Part shown: piece after piece, positions 43,391-51,987 of the stretch | Numbering within the stretch: the first letter of the stretch is position 1 | How the letters are laid out: each line of letters begins with the position of its first letter | Assembly: GCF_014653695.1 (NCBI RefSeq) | Contig: NZ_BNAR01000013.1 | Coordinates: forward strand, 62,001-126,000 | Source: Lentzea cavernae | GTDB taxonomy: Bacteria; Actinomycetota; Actinomycetes; Mycobacteriales; Pseudonocardiaceae | Direction of reading: 5' to 3' | DNA length: 64,000 bases | The notes under the pieces: model-generated | Seen by the model: only the letters and a program-made list of their open reading frames with translations | Databases searched by the model: none | Told to the model about the DNA's origin: nothing | Translations under genes and position numbers: made by a program

Positions 43391-44265
43391 CAGGCGGCCT
43401 TCCTGTTCGTCCAGCGGGTGACGCCGAAGGACAGCGCGACCGTGAAGGCCAGCAGGACCACGGACGCGGCCGCGGCGAGGCCGTAGTTGTTGCGGGTGAA
43501 GGCGGCGTCGTAGATGTACATGCTCGGCGAGAACCGGGCGCTGATCATCGGGGTGGACTGGCTCAGCAGCACCGGTTCGGTGAACAGCTGCAGCGCCCAG
43601 ATCAACGTGAAGATGCCGACGGTGACGATCGCGCCGCGCACCAGCGGCGCCTTGATCCGGACCGCCTGCTTGACCGGCCCGGCACCGTCCACGACGGACG
43701 CTTCCAGGACCTCCCTCGGCACGGCCTGCAACGCGGCGTAGAAGATGACCATGTTGTAGCCGAGGTTGCTCCACAGGGCGATGTTCACGATCGACGGCAG
43801 CACGGTGTTGATGCCGAGGAAGTTGATCTCGATGTCGGCCTGGGCGAACAGGTCGATGATCGGGCTCAGCCCCGGTGTGTAGAGGTAGAGCCAGATCAGG
43901 GCCGCGATGATGCCCGGCACGGCGTGCGGCAGGTAGAGGCTCATCTGCGCCCAGCTGCGGAGCTTCGCCACACCGGAGTCCAGCAGCAGCGCGAGGGTGA
44001 GCGCGCCGACGACCATCAACGGGATGTAGAGCACGCAGTACAGGACGACGGTCCCGAGACCGTTGAGGAACGTCGGGTCGCTGAGCACGGCGGCGTAGCT
44101 GCGCAGCCCGACGAACACCGTGCTCTCCGGCCCGAAGCCCAGTCCCGGCTGGTCGGCGGCGAAGAAGCTGAGCCAGATCGCCGTGCCGGTCGGGATGAGG
44201 AAGACCGTCACGAGCAACACGAAGAACGGCGCCATCAGAACGGCGCAGGCGAGCTTCCCCTTCAC
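43390..44265 (-). CDS. sugar ABC transporter permease 1 (MalF/UgpA type)
   Basis: A 291-residue MalF-type permease with six helices. The EAA motif is VPREVLEASVVDGAGPVKQAVRIKAP. ALMAPFFVLLVTVFLIP-like first helix starts after VKGKLACAV. The GTG at 44265 overlaps the binding-protein stop (GTGA), so translation is coupled. It works with permease 2 and the binding protein. Confidence 0.88.
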   Translation of the reverse strand: MKGKLACAVLMAPFFVLLVTVFLIPTGTAIWLSFFAADQPGLGFGPESTVFVGLRSYAAVLSDPTFLNGLGTVVLYCVLYIPLMVVGALTLALLLDSGVAKLRSWAQMSLYLPHAVPGIIAALIWLYLYTPGLSPIIDLFAQADIEINFLGINTVLPSIVNIALWSNLGYNMVIFYAALQAVPREVLEASVVDGAGPVKQAVRIKAPLVRGAIVTVGIFTLIWALQLFTEPVLLSQSTPMISARFSPSMYIYDAAFTRNNYGLAAAASVVLLAFTVALSFGVTRWTNRKAA

Positions 44266-45560
44266 CTCGCACCCTCCTCTGTGGACAGACCGAGGGCCCT
44301 GAGGTCCGGCATCGTGCCGCTCTGGGCCTCGCGCATCGCGTCGATCACCGTGCCGGCACCGGCCCCGGCGCGGGCGAACCCGTCCTGCATCACCTTCTGG
44401 GTGGCGGTCATCCGCGGCCCCCACACCCAGCCGTCGCGGATCTTGTCCGCCTCCCGCTGGAACAGCCGGTAGATGTCCTGGCCGCCGTAGTACTCGCCGG
44501 GGAACGCCTTGGCGCCCGCCTCGACCAGGCCGGGCGCGACCGGGTACTGGCTGCTGGTGCCGCTCTTCAACCGTGCCGTCAGCGCGTCCGGGTGCGTGCA
44601 CTGCCACTCGATGAACTCCATCGCGGCCTCGGGCTGCCGGGAGTCCTTGGTGACGGCGAACGTCGAGCCGCCGTGCGTGCCGACGACCTGCTCGTCCCAG
44701 ATCGGCATGGGGGCGATGCGCCACTTGCCCTTCTGCGCCGGGCGGGCCCGCATCTGCGCGCCCGCGTCCCACGCGCCGCTGAGCCTCGTGATCACGCGGT
44801 CCTGGCCGAGCTGGGCGTCGTGCTGCTTGCTGTCGGCGGCGTTGCGGAAGACGAGGTCCTCGTCGATCAGTTCCTGCCAGTACGCCGCGACCTTCTGCGT
44901 GGGCTCGTCGGCGAGGGACACGCGCCACTTGCCACCGCTGGTGTCGAACCACTGCGCGCCGGCCTGCCAGGCGTAGCAGGCGAACTGCATGCCGCCGTCG
45001 GTCGGGAAGATCCCGAGCCGCCTGTCCGGGAACGCGTCGCGGACGGTGCGGGCGAGCGCCGCGTACTCGTCCCAGGTCGCCGGGACCTCGAAGCCACCGG
45101 CCTCGAACAGGTCCGCGCGGTAGTGCAGGACCATCGGCTCGACGTCGAGCGGGACGCTGAACACGCGGTTGTCGAACGTCGTGAGCTTGAGCGCCTGCGG
45201 CAGGATCTTCTGCTTCACGCGTTCGCTCAGGAGGTCGGTGATGTCCCGGGCCACGCCGTCGATCGCGTACCCCGGCACCTGCGGATATTCGATCGTGGCG
45301 ACATCGGGCGCGTTGCCCGCACGAGCCGCGTTGCTGAGCTTGGCGTAGCCGCCCTGCCCACCGGAGGGGATCTGCTGGAAGACCACCCTGATGCGGTTCT
45401 GCGAGGAGTTGAACGCGTCGACGACCTGCTGGCTACCTCGCAGGGCCGACCAGAACGTGATCTCTACCGGACCTCCGGCACCGCGGCGTTGCGGAGTGGA
45501 GCAGGCCGCCAATGGTGCCGTGAGGCCCGCCGCGAGAAGTGTGCGACGACTCAGGCGCAT
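44262..45560 (-). CDS. sugar ABC transporter substrate-binding lipoprotein (family 1)
   Basis: A 432-residue exported binding protein of solute-binding family 1. The signal has a twin-arginine-like start (RLSRRTLLAAGL) and a lipobox (LAACST). The mature part includes ITFWSALRGSQQVVDAFNSS, ATWDEYAALARTV and TFAVTKDSRQPEAAMEFIEW. ATG at 45560 has AGGA eight bases upstream; an in-frame ATG at 45569 is possible. It is the first gene of the operon, only 34 bases after the hybrid regulator gene. The ligand is unknown. Confidence 0.88.
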   Translation of the reverse strand: MRLSRRTLLAAGLTAPLAACSTPQRRGAGGPVEITFWSALRGSQQVVDAFNSSQNRIRVVFQQIPSGGQGGYAKLSNAARAGNAPDVATIEYPQVPGYAIDGVARDITDLLSERVKQKILPQALKLTTFDNRVFSVPLDVEPMVLHYRADLFEAGGFEVPATWDEYAALARTVRDAFPDRRLGIFPTDGGMQFACYAWQAGAQWFDTSGGKWRVSLADEPTQKVAAYWQELIDEDLVFRNAADSKQHDAQLGQDRVITRLSGAWDAGAQMRARPAQKGKWRIAPMPIWDEQVVGTHGGSTFAVTKDSRQPEAAMEFIEWQCTHPDALTARLKSGTSSQYPVAPGLVEAGAKAFPGEYYGGQDIYRLFQREADKIRDGWVWGPRMTATQKVMQDGFARAGAGAGTVIDAMREAQSGTMPDLRALGLSTEEGAR

Positions 45561-45587
45561 GGATCGCATCCTGATCGCCTGATCGGT

Positions 45588-45597
45588 TTGACGTCAA
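45588..45597. promoter_or_regulatory. perfect TTGACGTCAA dyad within a larger GTTTGAC/GTCAAAC repeat
   Basis: The 10-bp palindrome lies between the regulator stop and the binding-protein start and overlaps the regulator stop codon. GTTTGAC at 45586 and GTCAAAC at 45604 form an outer repeat. A related GTTTGATCGTTTC is found upstream of the regulator (about 46637-46650). They are plausible sites for the hybrid regulator. Confidence 0.45.
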
Positions 45598-46622
45598 GAA
45601 ACGGTCAAACGCTCAGTCGATGAACGGATCTTCAACGTGGGCAGCAGCTCGATGCGTTCGGCGGCGGTGACCTCGCCTTTCAGCTTCCGGAGCAGCAGCT
45701 CGGCGGCGACCTTGCCGACCTCGGTCTTCGGCGGCGCGACGGCCGTGAGCGGAATGCTGCCGAGCGACGCGACCACGTCGTCGTACGACACGACCGAGCA
45801 CATCCCCGGCACGTCCACCCCGGCGCTCATCATCTGCTGGACCAGCATCAACGCGTCCTCGTCGCCGTGCAGCACCGCCGCCGTGGCCCGGTGCGCGCGC
45901 AGCACGTCCACGAGGCCGGTGTCCGGCGAGCTCAGCACCGTGACCGCGTCCTCCAGGTCCGCGGAGATCTCCTGGAACGCCCTGCGCAGGACCCGCGCGG
46001 TCGGGCTGTCGTCGCGTGCGGCCAGCACGATCCTGCGATGCCCCAGGTCCGTCAGGTGCTTCACGGCCAGATGCATGCCGTACCAGTGGTCCGAGCACAC
46101 GGAGTTCATCGCGCGCAGTCCACCGCTCGGGCGGCGTTCCATGAACACGGTCGGCACGCCCGTGCCGGCGAGCCAGTCGTCCTCGGTCTCCTCCTCGGAG
46201 GTGCGCCAGCGCGGCGCCATCAGCAGCCCCTGCACGGAGTCGGTCAGCGCCTTCTCGACGATGGGCCGTTCGGCACCCCTGACCTGCGGCGCGATGTGCA
46301 GGACCACGCGCATGCCGGCCTCTTCGAGCGTCTTGCGGGCGCCGTTCATGGTCTCGTACAGGTACGTGTGGCGCTCCGGCACCACCAGTGCGATCGACCC
46401 GTTCGCCGCCTGTACGGGCTCCGGCCGCTGGACCGGCGTGAGCGACCGCACGACACCGTGCCCGCGGCGCAGCCTGCCGAGCCTCGCGAGCTCCTCGACG
46501 TCGCGCCGGATCGTGACGATCGAGACGTCCAGCTCCTCGGCCAGATCGCTCACCTTGACCGTGCCCCGCGACGCCGTGACGGCCAAGATCCGCTGCCGCC
46601 GTGCCTCGCTGGACTCCCGCAT
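45594..46622 (-). CDS. hybrid regulator: DeoR-type HTH with LacI-type sugar-sensing domain
   Basis: A 342-residue regulator. The N-terminal DeoR-type winged helix covers residues 5-60 (RRQRILAVTASRGTVKVSDL, then EELDVSIVTIRRDVEEL). A short linker leads to a periplasmic-binding-like sensor of the LacI/GalR type (SIALVVPERHTYLYETMNGA, CSVVSYDDVVASLGSIPLTAV). This pairing is unusual: DeoR proteins normally carry a sugar-phosphate isomerase fold. ATG at 46622 is used. It precedes and probably controls the sugar operon. Confidence 0.85.
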   Translation of the reverse strand: MRESSEARRQRILAVTASRGTVKVSDLAEELDVSIVTIRRDVEELARLGRLRRGHGVVRSLTPVQRPEPVQAANGSIALVVPERHTYLYETMNGARKTLEEAGMRVVLHIAPQVRGAERPIVEKALTDSVQGLLMAPRWRTSEEETEDDWLAGTGVPTVFMERRPSGGLRAMNSVCSDHWYGMHLAVKHLTDLGHRRIVLAARDDSPTARVLRRAFQEISADLEDAVTVLSSPDTGLVDVLRAHRATAAVLHGDEDALMLVQQMMSAGVDVPGMCSVVSYDDVVASLGSIPLTAVAPPKTEVGKVAAELLLRKLKGEVTAAERIELLPTLKIRSSTERLTVS

Positions 46623-46719
46623 GACCGACCGCCTGTTCGTTTGATCGTTTCGCCGGAGCATAGCTGACACGACTCTCAGCTACCGGGTACTAGCGTCGGC
46701 CGCGAGGGGGACGGACGAC

Positions 46720-47640
46720 ATGAAGATCGTGATTCCAGGCGGTACGGGGCAGGTCGGCGGCGTGCTGACCCGCGCGCTCAGGGCGGCGGGCCACGAGGTG
46801 GTGATCATCAGCCGCAGCGCGGGCGTGCGCTGGGACGGGCACTCGCTGGGCGCGTGGGCGGACGAGATCGACGGCGCCGACGTCGTGATCAACCTGGCGG
46901 GGCGCAGCGTGAGCTGCCGCTACACCGCCGAGAACCTGCGGCAGATGATGCGGTCGCGGATCGACTCGGCGCGGGTCGTCGGCGAGGCCATCGCGAAGGC
47001 GGACAACCCACCGGGCGTGTGGTTGCAGATGAGCACGGCGACGATCTACTCGCACCGGTTCGACGCCGCGAACGACGAGGAGACCGGCGTCGTCGGCGGC
47101 CGCGAGCCGGACGTGCCGGGCTACTGGGCGTACAGCGTCGAGATCGCCAAGCGCTGGGAGGCCGAGCTGGACGAGGCCGCCACCCCGGGCACCCGCAAGG
47201 TCGCGCTGCGGGCCGCGATGGTGATGAGCCCGGACCGCGGCGGCGTGTTCGACTACCTGTCGTGGATGGCCCGGCTCGGGCTGGGCGGCCCGGTGGCGGG
47301 CGGCGGGCAGTACGTCTCGTGGATCCACGACGACGACTTCGTGCGGGCGGTCGCGCTGCTGATCAGGGAACCGATCTCCGGGGCCGTCAACCTCGCGGCG
47401 CCGGACCCGTTGCCGCAGCGCGAGTTCATGCGCGAGCTGCGGAAGGCCTGGAAGATGCCCGTCGGGCTGCCCGCGACGAGCTGGATGGCCGAGATCGGGG
47501 CGTTCGCGCTCCGCACCGACACCGAGCTGCTGCTCAAGAGCCGCCGGGTCGTGCCGGGCAGGCTCCAGCGCGCGGGATTCGAGTTCCACTTCCCGAACTG
47601 GCGGGAGGCGGCGCAGAATCTGGCTGAGCGCAGGAGGTGA
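46720..47640 (+). CDS. TIGR01777-type NAD(P)-dependent epimerase
   Basis: A 306-residue short-chain extended dehydrogenase. The dinucleotide motif is IPGGTGQVGGVL (residues 4-15). The catalytic-site segment YSHRF and the substrate-side ALRAAMVMS and SWIHDDDFVRAV fit the TIGR01777 (YfcH/SULA-like) family. A DUF1731-type C terminus is present (KSRRVVPGRLQRAGFEF). The stop is one base before the first nitrile hydratase gene, whose ribosome site lies inside this gene. It is therefore the first gene of a four-gene operon. The reaction is unknown. Confidence 0.85.
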   Translation: MKIVIPGGTGQVGGVLTRALRAAGHEVVIISRSAGVRWDGHSLGAWADEIDGADVVINLAGRSVSCRYTAENLRQMMRSRIDSARVVGEAIAKADNPPGVWLQMSTATIYSHRFDAANDEETGVVGGREPDVPGYWAYSVEIAKRWEAELDEAATPGTRKVALRAAMVMSPDRGGVFDYLSWMARLGLGGPVAGGGQYVSWIHDDDFVRAVALLIREPISGAVNLAAPDPLPQREFMRELRKAWKMPVGLPATSWMAEIGAFALRTDTELLLKSRRVVPGRLQRAGFEFHFPNWREAAQNLAERRR

Positions 47641-47641
47641 C

Positions 47642-47893
47642 ATGCCGAGGATCAACGACGTCGGCGGCCTGGACGGGTTCGGCCCGGTTCTCGAGGAACT
47701 GGACGAACCGCCCTTCCACGCCGACTGGGAGGCGCACGTCATGGCGATGAACCGCGCGCTGATCGGGCAGGGGATCTACAACCTCGACGAGTTCCGCGAC
47801 GCCGTCGAACGCACGATGTCGCACGAGTCGAGCTACTACGAGAACTGGTTCCGCGCCATCCAGACGCTCCTGAAGGAGAAGGGCGTTGTCTGA
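47642..47893 (+). CDS. nitrile hydratase beta subunit, N-terminal half as a separate protein
   Basis: An 83-residue protein matching the N-terminal domain of nitrile hydratase beta. It has the DVGGLDGFGPV start, then DEPPFHADWEAHVMAMNRALI and SSYYENWFRAIQTLLKEKG. In usual nitrile hydratases this domain is fused to the SH3-like half; here the gene stops cleanly and the second half has its own start. The three-gene arrangement resembles thiocyanate hydrolase and toyocamycin nitrile hydratase (ToyJKL). An AGGAGG site lies four bases before the ATG. The next gene overlaps by eight bases. Confidence 0.85.
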   Translation: MPRINDVGGLDGFGPVLEELDEPPFHADWEAHVMAMNRALIGQGIYNLDEFRDAVERTMSHESSYYENWFRAIQTLLKEKGVV

Positions 47894-48152
47894 GCGCTAC
47901 CGGACGGGCGACCGGGTCCGGACGTCCACTGTGGACCCCGACCACCACACGCGGCTGCCGCACTACGCGCGCGGCCGCGTCGGCACGGTCGTCGGCAGCG
48001 ACGGCGTCCACCCGCTCGCGGACCTGAACGCGCGGGGAATCCGGCAGCCGCAACAGGTGTACCTCGTGCGGTTCCCCGCACGTGAACTGTTCGGGCACGG
48101 CGACCACAACGTGACGCTGTCCCTCTGGGAGGACTACCTCGGCGATGAGTGA
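47886..48152 (+). CDS. nitrile hydratase beta subunit, C-terminal SH3-like half as a separate protein
   Basis: An 88-residue protein of the SH3-like C-terminal beta fold: YRTGDRVRTSTVDPDHHTRLPHYARGRVGTVVG, then PQQVYLVRFPARELFG and VTLSLWEDYL. The start is TTG at 47886, with AGGAG eight bases upstream. It overlaps the previous gene by eight bases and the alpha gene by eight bases. The first half of the beta subunit has a real stop (TGA) and this gene a proper ribosome site, so the split looks genuine rather than a sequencing frameshift. Confidence 0.85.
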   Translation: MSERYRTGDRVRTSTVDPDHHTRLPHYARGRVGTVVGSDGVHPLADLNARGIRQPQQVYLVRFPARELFGHGDHNVTLSLWEDYLGDE

Positions 48153-48735
48153 CGACCACGACGACTCCCCGATCGCCGCCCGCGTCCGGGAGCTGGAGGC
48201 GATCCTCGAGGAGAAGGGCCTGATCGACCCCCGGGAACTGGACCAGGTGCTGGAGGCGTTCACGGCGAAGGCCTCGCCCGCCAACGGTTTCCGGGTCGTG
48301 GCACGCGCCTGGACCGACGACGGCTTCCGGGCACGCCTGCTGGCCGACGCGAACGACACGTTGCCCGAAGTCGGCCTGTCGATGGGCGGCGGCCTGCAAC
48401 CGCAGGTGCTGCACGTCGTCGAGAACACCGCGGACGTGCACAACGTCATCGTGTGCACGCTCTGCAGCTGCTACCCGCTCTCGCTGCTCGGCCCGTCCCC
48501 CACCTGGTACAAGAGCCCGGCCTACCGCTCGAAGGTGGTCAGCCACCCGCGCGAGGTGCTGGAGCAGTTCGGCCTGGCGCTGCCCGATTCCACCAGGATC
48601 GAGGTGTGGGACGCGAACGCCGAGTCGCGGTACATGGTGCTGCCCCGCCGGCCCGCCGGCACGGAAGGTCTCGCGGAGGCCGAGCTGGCGGCGCTGGTGA
48701 CGCGCAACGGGTTGATCGGCACCGCGGCCGTGTGA
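48145..48735 (+). CDS. nitrile hydratase alpha subunit (cobalt-type)
   Basis: A 196-residue alpha subunit carrying the metal-binding claw VCTLCSCY (Cys104, Cys107, Cys109). Thr105 at the second position is typical of cobalt enzymes, where iron enzymes have Ser. WYKSPAYRSKVVSHPREVLEQFG and IEVWDANAESRYMVLP are also conserved. It should hydrate a nitrile (or thiocyanate) together with the two beta halves. No separate cobalt or activator gene is visible. A usual companion nitrilase or amidase is missing. Confidence 0.88.
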   Translation: MSDDHDDSPIAARVRELEAILEEKGLIDPRELDQVLEAFTAKASPANGFRVVARAWTDDGFRARLLADANDTLPEVGLSMGGGLQPQVLHVVENTADVHNVIVCTLCSCYPLSLLGPSPTWYKSPAYRSKVVSHPREVLEQFGLALPDSTRIEVWDANAESRYMVLPRRPAGTEGLAEAELAALVTRNGLIGTAAV

Positions 48736-48757
48736 ACGACCGCGGTACCGGGGGGGA

Positions 48758-50158
48758 CTACAGGTTCTTCATGATCGTGTCGATCGCCTTGCCGAGCTGC
48801 GCGTACTTCTGCGTGTACAGCACCGGGTACACGCCGGGCGGGTCGGCGGGACGGTTCGCGTCGACGTAGTCGGTGCCGAGGTTGCAGAACACGACGACGA
48901 CGTAGTCGCGCTTGTCCTTGCCGCGGATCGACTTCACGATGCCCGCGTCCGAACCGGTCGTGTCGACCCAGCCCGTCTTGTGCGCGAACGTGACCTCGGC
49001 GGCGTCGTTGCACGGGCGCACGTCGCGGTCGTAGATCGCGTCGCCGACGGTCACGGTGCCGTCGGGCTTGATCCAGCGCGCCGGCACCTGCTGCGGGATG
49101 CCCTGCACGGGGTAGTCGCGGCCGCACCAGTTCGGCGTGGACAGCATCTCGTTGTGGCCCTGGCCCGCCAGCGTCTCCTGGAAGAACCTCCGCGAGGACG
49201 GCGAGAGCTCGTTGCGGGTGACGGGCTTGCCCTTGTCGGTCGTCCACAGCACGCCGGCGCCGCCGTTGACGAGCAGCAGGAGCTTCGCGGTGTCGAGGCC
49301 GCTCATGTTCGAGCCGATCCACTGGCCGCCGTTGCCGGGCAGGGTGCCGGTGACCATCAGCGTCGGCATGCCGAGGTCGGCGAACGTCCGGTTCACCTCG
49401 TCCCAGGCGTTGTGGTCGTGGATGAGCTTGATCAGCGCGCAGGTGGACTCGTTCTGCGACTTGGTGATCATCTCGTCGAAGTGCTGCCGGACCTTCTTCA
49501 CCGACGGGCCGCCGCACGCCGCGCGCACCGGGTTCGGGTCGTAGACGTAGTCGGCGTCGAGATCGACCTTGCCCTGGTCCGCCAGCCGCAGGACGCCGAA
49601 GCCCACCATCAGCTTCAGCACCGACGCCGGGTAGGGCGAGGAGAAGTCGATCGGCGCGTTCTCCCTGCCGGGCAGCACGTCGACGGTTCCCCTGCCGCCG
49701 TTGACGTCCCACTCGGTGTCGTCCCACCAGCGGTAGCGCACCTGGTCGGTGGACAGGCCCCTGCGCTCGACCGGCACGACGACGCCGTTCGGGTGCTGCG
49801 GGCTCAGCAGCACGTTCGCCACCGCCTTCGGCCGGCCGAAGGCGTCGAGCTCGATGATCGCCGCGTCCATGTTCGGCGTCTGGTGCAACGGCTTGCCCGC
49901 CGCCATCCGCGACCGGGCGCGGTTCATCAGCTCCGCGGGCGAGGCGTCGTACTTCTCCTGCTTGCCGGCCGACCGCGCGCCGGGCACCGGCGGGGTCAGG
50001 TCGATGACGTCCTTGAAGTCCTGCGCGGCGATGGCCTCGCGCAGCCGCTCCGCGAGCGGGCGGTGGCCGGTGTCTGCAGAGGCGGAGGCTGCCGGTGACA
50101 GAGCCGCGCCCAGCAACGTGACAGCGGTGAAGAGCGCAGCGAAACGCTTGCGGTTCAT
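48758..50158 (-). CDS. exported beta-lactamase-fold serine hydrolase
   Basis: A 466-residue secreted protein with signal peptide ending at about residue 28 (ASAD). The beta-lactamase/penicillin-binding fold motifs are SVLK (Ser179, Lys182), SQN (Ser234) and KTG (394-396). The long spacing and a Glu-166-like residue not evident to me suggest a carboxypeptidase- or esterase-like enzyme rather than a class A beta-lactamase. The gene stands downstream of the MFS gene on the same strand by 25 bases. Confidence 0.85.
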   Translation of the reverse strand: MNRKRFAALFTAVTLLGAALSPAASASADTGHRPLAERLREAIAAQDFKDVIDLTPPVPGARSAGKQEKYDASPAELMNRARSRMAAGKPLHQTPNMDAAIIELDAFGRPKAVANVLLSPQHPNGVVVPVERRGLSTDQVRYRWWDDTEWDVNGGRGTVDVLPGRENAPIDFSSPYPASVLKLMVGFGVLRLADQGKVDLDADYVYDPNPVRAACGGPSVKKVRQHFDEMITKSQNESTCALIKLIHDHNAWDEVNRTFADLGMPTLMVTGTLPGNGGQWIGSNMSGLDTAKLLLLVNGGAGVLWTTDKGKPVTRNELSPSSRRFFQETLAGQGHNEMLSTPNWCGRDYPVQGIPQQVPARWIKPDGTVTVGDAIYDRDVRPCNDAAEVTFAHKTGWVDTTGSDAGIVKSIRGKDKRDYVVVVFCNLGTDYVDANRPADPPGVYPVLYTQKYAQLGKAIDTIMKNL

Positions 50159-50183
50159 TCACTCCCCCAGTGAAGTGGAATAC

Positions 50184-51407
50184 CTATGCCTGCACCGTAG
50201 CAACGTTCGCGACCGAACGCACGGACCGGGAAGCGAGCATCACCGCGGTCGCGAGCAGGCAGATCGCGGCGCATCCGAGCAACGTCGCGGACGTCCCGAA
50301 CGCGTGGGACACCGGCCCGATCGCGAGCTGGGCCAGCGGGATCACCGCGAACGACCCGACCATGTCGTAGGAGTAGACCCGCGCGAGCCGGTCCTGCGGG
50401 ACATGGTGCTGCAACGTCGTCTCCCACGCCACCCCGGACTGCTCCACACCGAGCCCGCAGACGAAAGCGGCGAGCACGAGCGCCCACGGCTGCGGGTACA
50501 GGACCATCGTCAGCGGCAGGCACGCGAACGCCGCCGTGCACGCCGCCCCGAACAGCAACAGGCGGCGTGCCCTGATCCGCATCGCGACGAAGGCGCCGGC
50601 GACCATGCCCGCCGCCTCCGAGGCGAGGACCAGGCCCCACACCTCACGACCGAACGTGGTGTCGGCGAGCACCGGACCGAGGATCATCACACCGCCCACG
50701 AACGCCGCGTTGACGAACGTGAAGGCCGCGACCACCAACCAGACCCACTGCCGTGCGACGAACTCCGTCCAGCCCTCCTTCATCTCGGCGAACACCGACG
50801 GCTTGCTCTCAGCGGTGGCACGGGCGGCGGGCACCCGCACGAAGGCGAAGAACACGGCCGCCAGCGCGAACGACAGCGCGTCCACCACGAGCCCCCAGCC
50901 CGGGCCGGTGAACGCGATCAGCAGGCCGCCCAGGGCCGCGCCGCCGATGTTCGCGGAGCCCACCCCGAGACGCAGCAACGCGTTGGCCCGCAGCCGCACG
51001 TCGACCGGCACGGTCTGGGACACCAGCGCCGAGGACGCGGGCAGCGAGAACGCGCTCGACATGCCGTTGACCGCCGAGAGCACGACGAACCACGGGATCG
51101 ACACGGTCCCGGTCAGCACGAGGGCCGCGATCACCGCCTGGCCGGCCGCGCTGACGGCACAGGACCCGACGAGCACGAGCTGGCGCGGAAGCCGGTCCGC
51201 GACAACGCCGCCCCACAGCAGGAACGCCACGTTGGTCACCGACCGCGCGGCGACGACCAGGCCCAGCGAGGTGATGGACGAGGTCAGGTCGAGCACGGCG
51301 AACGCGAGCGCGATCGGTGCCATCGCGTTGCCGGTGACGGTCGTGACGCGGGCGAGGAACAGCCAGCGAAAAGCAGGATGCGCCAGTGGCGCGAACATTT
51401 CCCCCAT
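50184..51407 (-). CDS. MFS transporter (EntS/MFS_3-like)
   Basis: A 407-residue membrane protein with twelve predicted helices. The family-typical loop after helix 2 is LLWGGVVADRLPRQLVL. A later block is NALLRLGVGSANIGGAALGGLL. The layout is that of drug or siderophore exporters of the EntS type; the substrate is unknown. The start ATG at 51407 or the in-frame ATG at 51398 are possible. It may be expressed together with the serine hydrolase gene. Confidence 0.87.
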   Translation of the reverse strand: MGEMFAPLAHPAFRWLFLARVTTVTGNAMAPIALAFAVLDLTSSITSLGLVVAARSVTNVAFLLWGGVVADRLPRQLVLVGSCAVSAAGQAVIAALVLTGTVSIPWFVVLSAVNGMSSAFSLPASSALVSQTVPVDVRLRANALLRLGVGSANIGGAALGGLLIAFTGPGWGLVVDALSFALAAVFFAFVRVPAARATAESKPSVFAEMKEGWTEFVARQWVWLVVAAFTFVNAAFVGGVMILGPVLADTTFGREVWGLVLASEAAGMVAGAFVAMRIRARRLLLFGAACTAAFACLPLTMVLYPQPWALVLAAFVCGLGVEQSGVAWETTLQHHVPQDRLARVYSYDMVGSFAVIPLAQLAIGPVSHAFGTSATLLGCAAICLLATAVMLASRSVRSVANVATVQA

Positions 51408-51428
51408 TCCCGCGAACCTACAGCGACG

Positions 51429-51466
51429 CGGGAGCCGCCCGATCCCCGTGGATCGAGCGGCTCCCG
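51429..51466 (-). terminator. hairpin terminator after the DoxX gene
   Basis: CGGGAGCCGC (51429-51438) pairs with GCGGCTCCCG (51457-51466), with an inner CGATC/GATCG stem. It lies just after the DoxX stop (51468) on the minus strand. Confidence 0.75.
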
Positions 51467-51467
51467 G

Positions 51468-51929
51468 TCACCGCACCCTGGGGTGCGATGAGGCGATGAC
51501 CACCGCGGCGGCGACGGTCACCAGGTTCTTCAGGACGTACTGGGCTTCGAACGACGCCTGCAGCGGACCGGCCCACATCTCGCCGGGGAACAACACCAGT
51601 GGTGTCGACACCAGCACGACGTGACCGATCAGCAGCACCGCGCACAGCCGCGGCGCGCGGAAGCTCAGCAGCACCAGCGCGATCCCGATCTCGGTGACCG
51701 CGGCGCTCAGCCGGGCCAGGTCCCCGTGGACGATCCCGAACGTCAGCGCGGAGACCGTGCGTTCGACGAGGTCCTCGGCAGGGCTGCCACCGGGGAAGAG
51801 CTTCAGCACGCCGAACCAGAGGTGCACGACCCCCAGGCCGATCCGCAGCAACGGAATCCCGGACTCCCGCGCAAGACGAGTCAGGCGTTCCCGCGTGTTC
51901 TCGCGACGTGTGGTTTCTGGACGTGGCAT
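51468..51929 (-). CDS. DoxX-like membrane protein
   Basis: A 153-residue protein with four helices. LLRIGLGVVHLWFGVLKLFPG is the DoxX-like first helix. IGIALVLLSFRAPRLCAVLL and PLVLFPGEMWAGPLQASFEAQYVLKN are later blocks, and the N terminus is strongly basic (RRENTRERLTRLAR). It lies between two strong hairpins, so it is probably a single-gene transcript. Function unknown. Confidence 0.75.
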   Translation of the reverse strand: MPRPETTRRENTRERLTRLARESGIPLLRIGLGVVHLWFGVLKLFPGGSPAEDLVERTVSALTFGIVHGDLARLSAAVTEIGIALVLLSFRAPRLCAVLLIGHVVLVSTPLVLFPGEMWAGPLQASFEAQYVLKNLVTVAAAVVIASSHPRVR

Positions 51930-51939
51930 TGATCTCCCT

Positions 51940-51975
51940 CTCCTGTCTGACCGCCACCACCCGGTCAGACAGGAG
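51940..51975 (-). terminator. perfect 14-bp hairpin terminator after the peroxidase gene
   Basis: CTCCTGTCTGACCG and CGGTCAGACAGGAG pair with an eight-base loop. The hairpin lies 13 bases after the peroxidase stop and directly before the ribosome site of the DoxX gene. Confidence 0.85.
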
Positions 51976-51987
51976 GAGCGAGGGGGA

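Noticed and set aside
42563..44272. Apparent 569-residue fusion of two permeases
   Set aside because: The N-terminal part is a wrong-frame reading of permease 1; permease 2 starts at ATG 43390.
47642..47893. First small nitrile hydratase gene as an activator (P14K-like) protein
   Set aside because: Its DVGG...GFGPV start and YYENWF end match the beta subunit N-terminal half, and the missing half is encoded directly after it.
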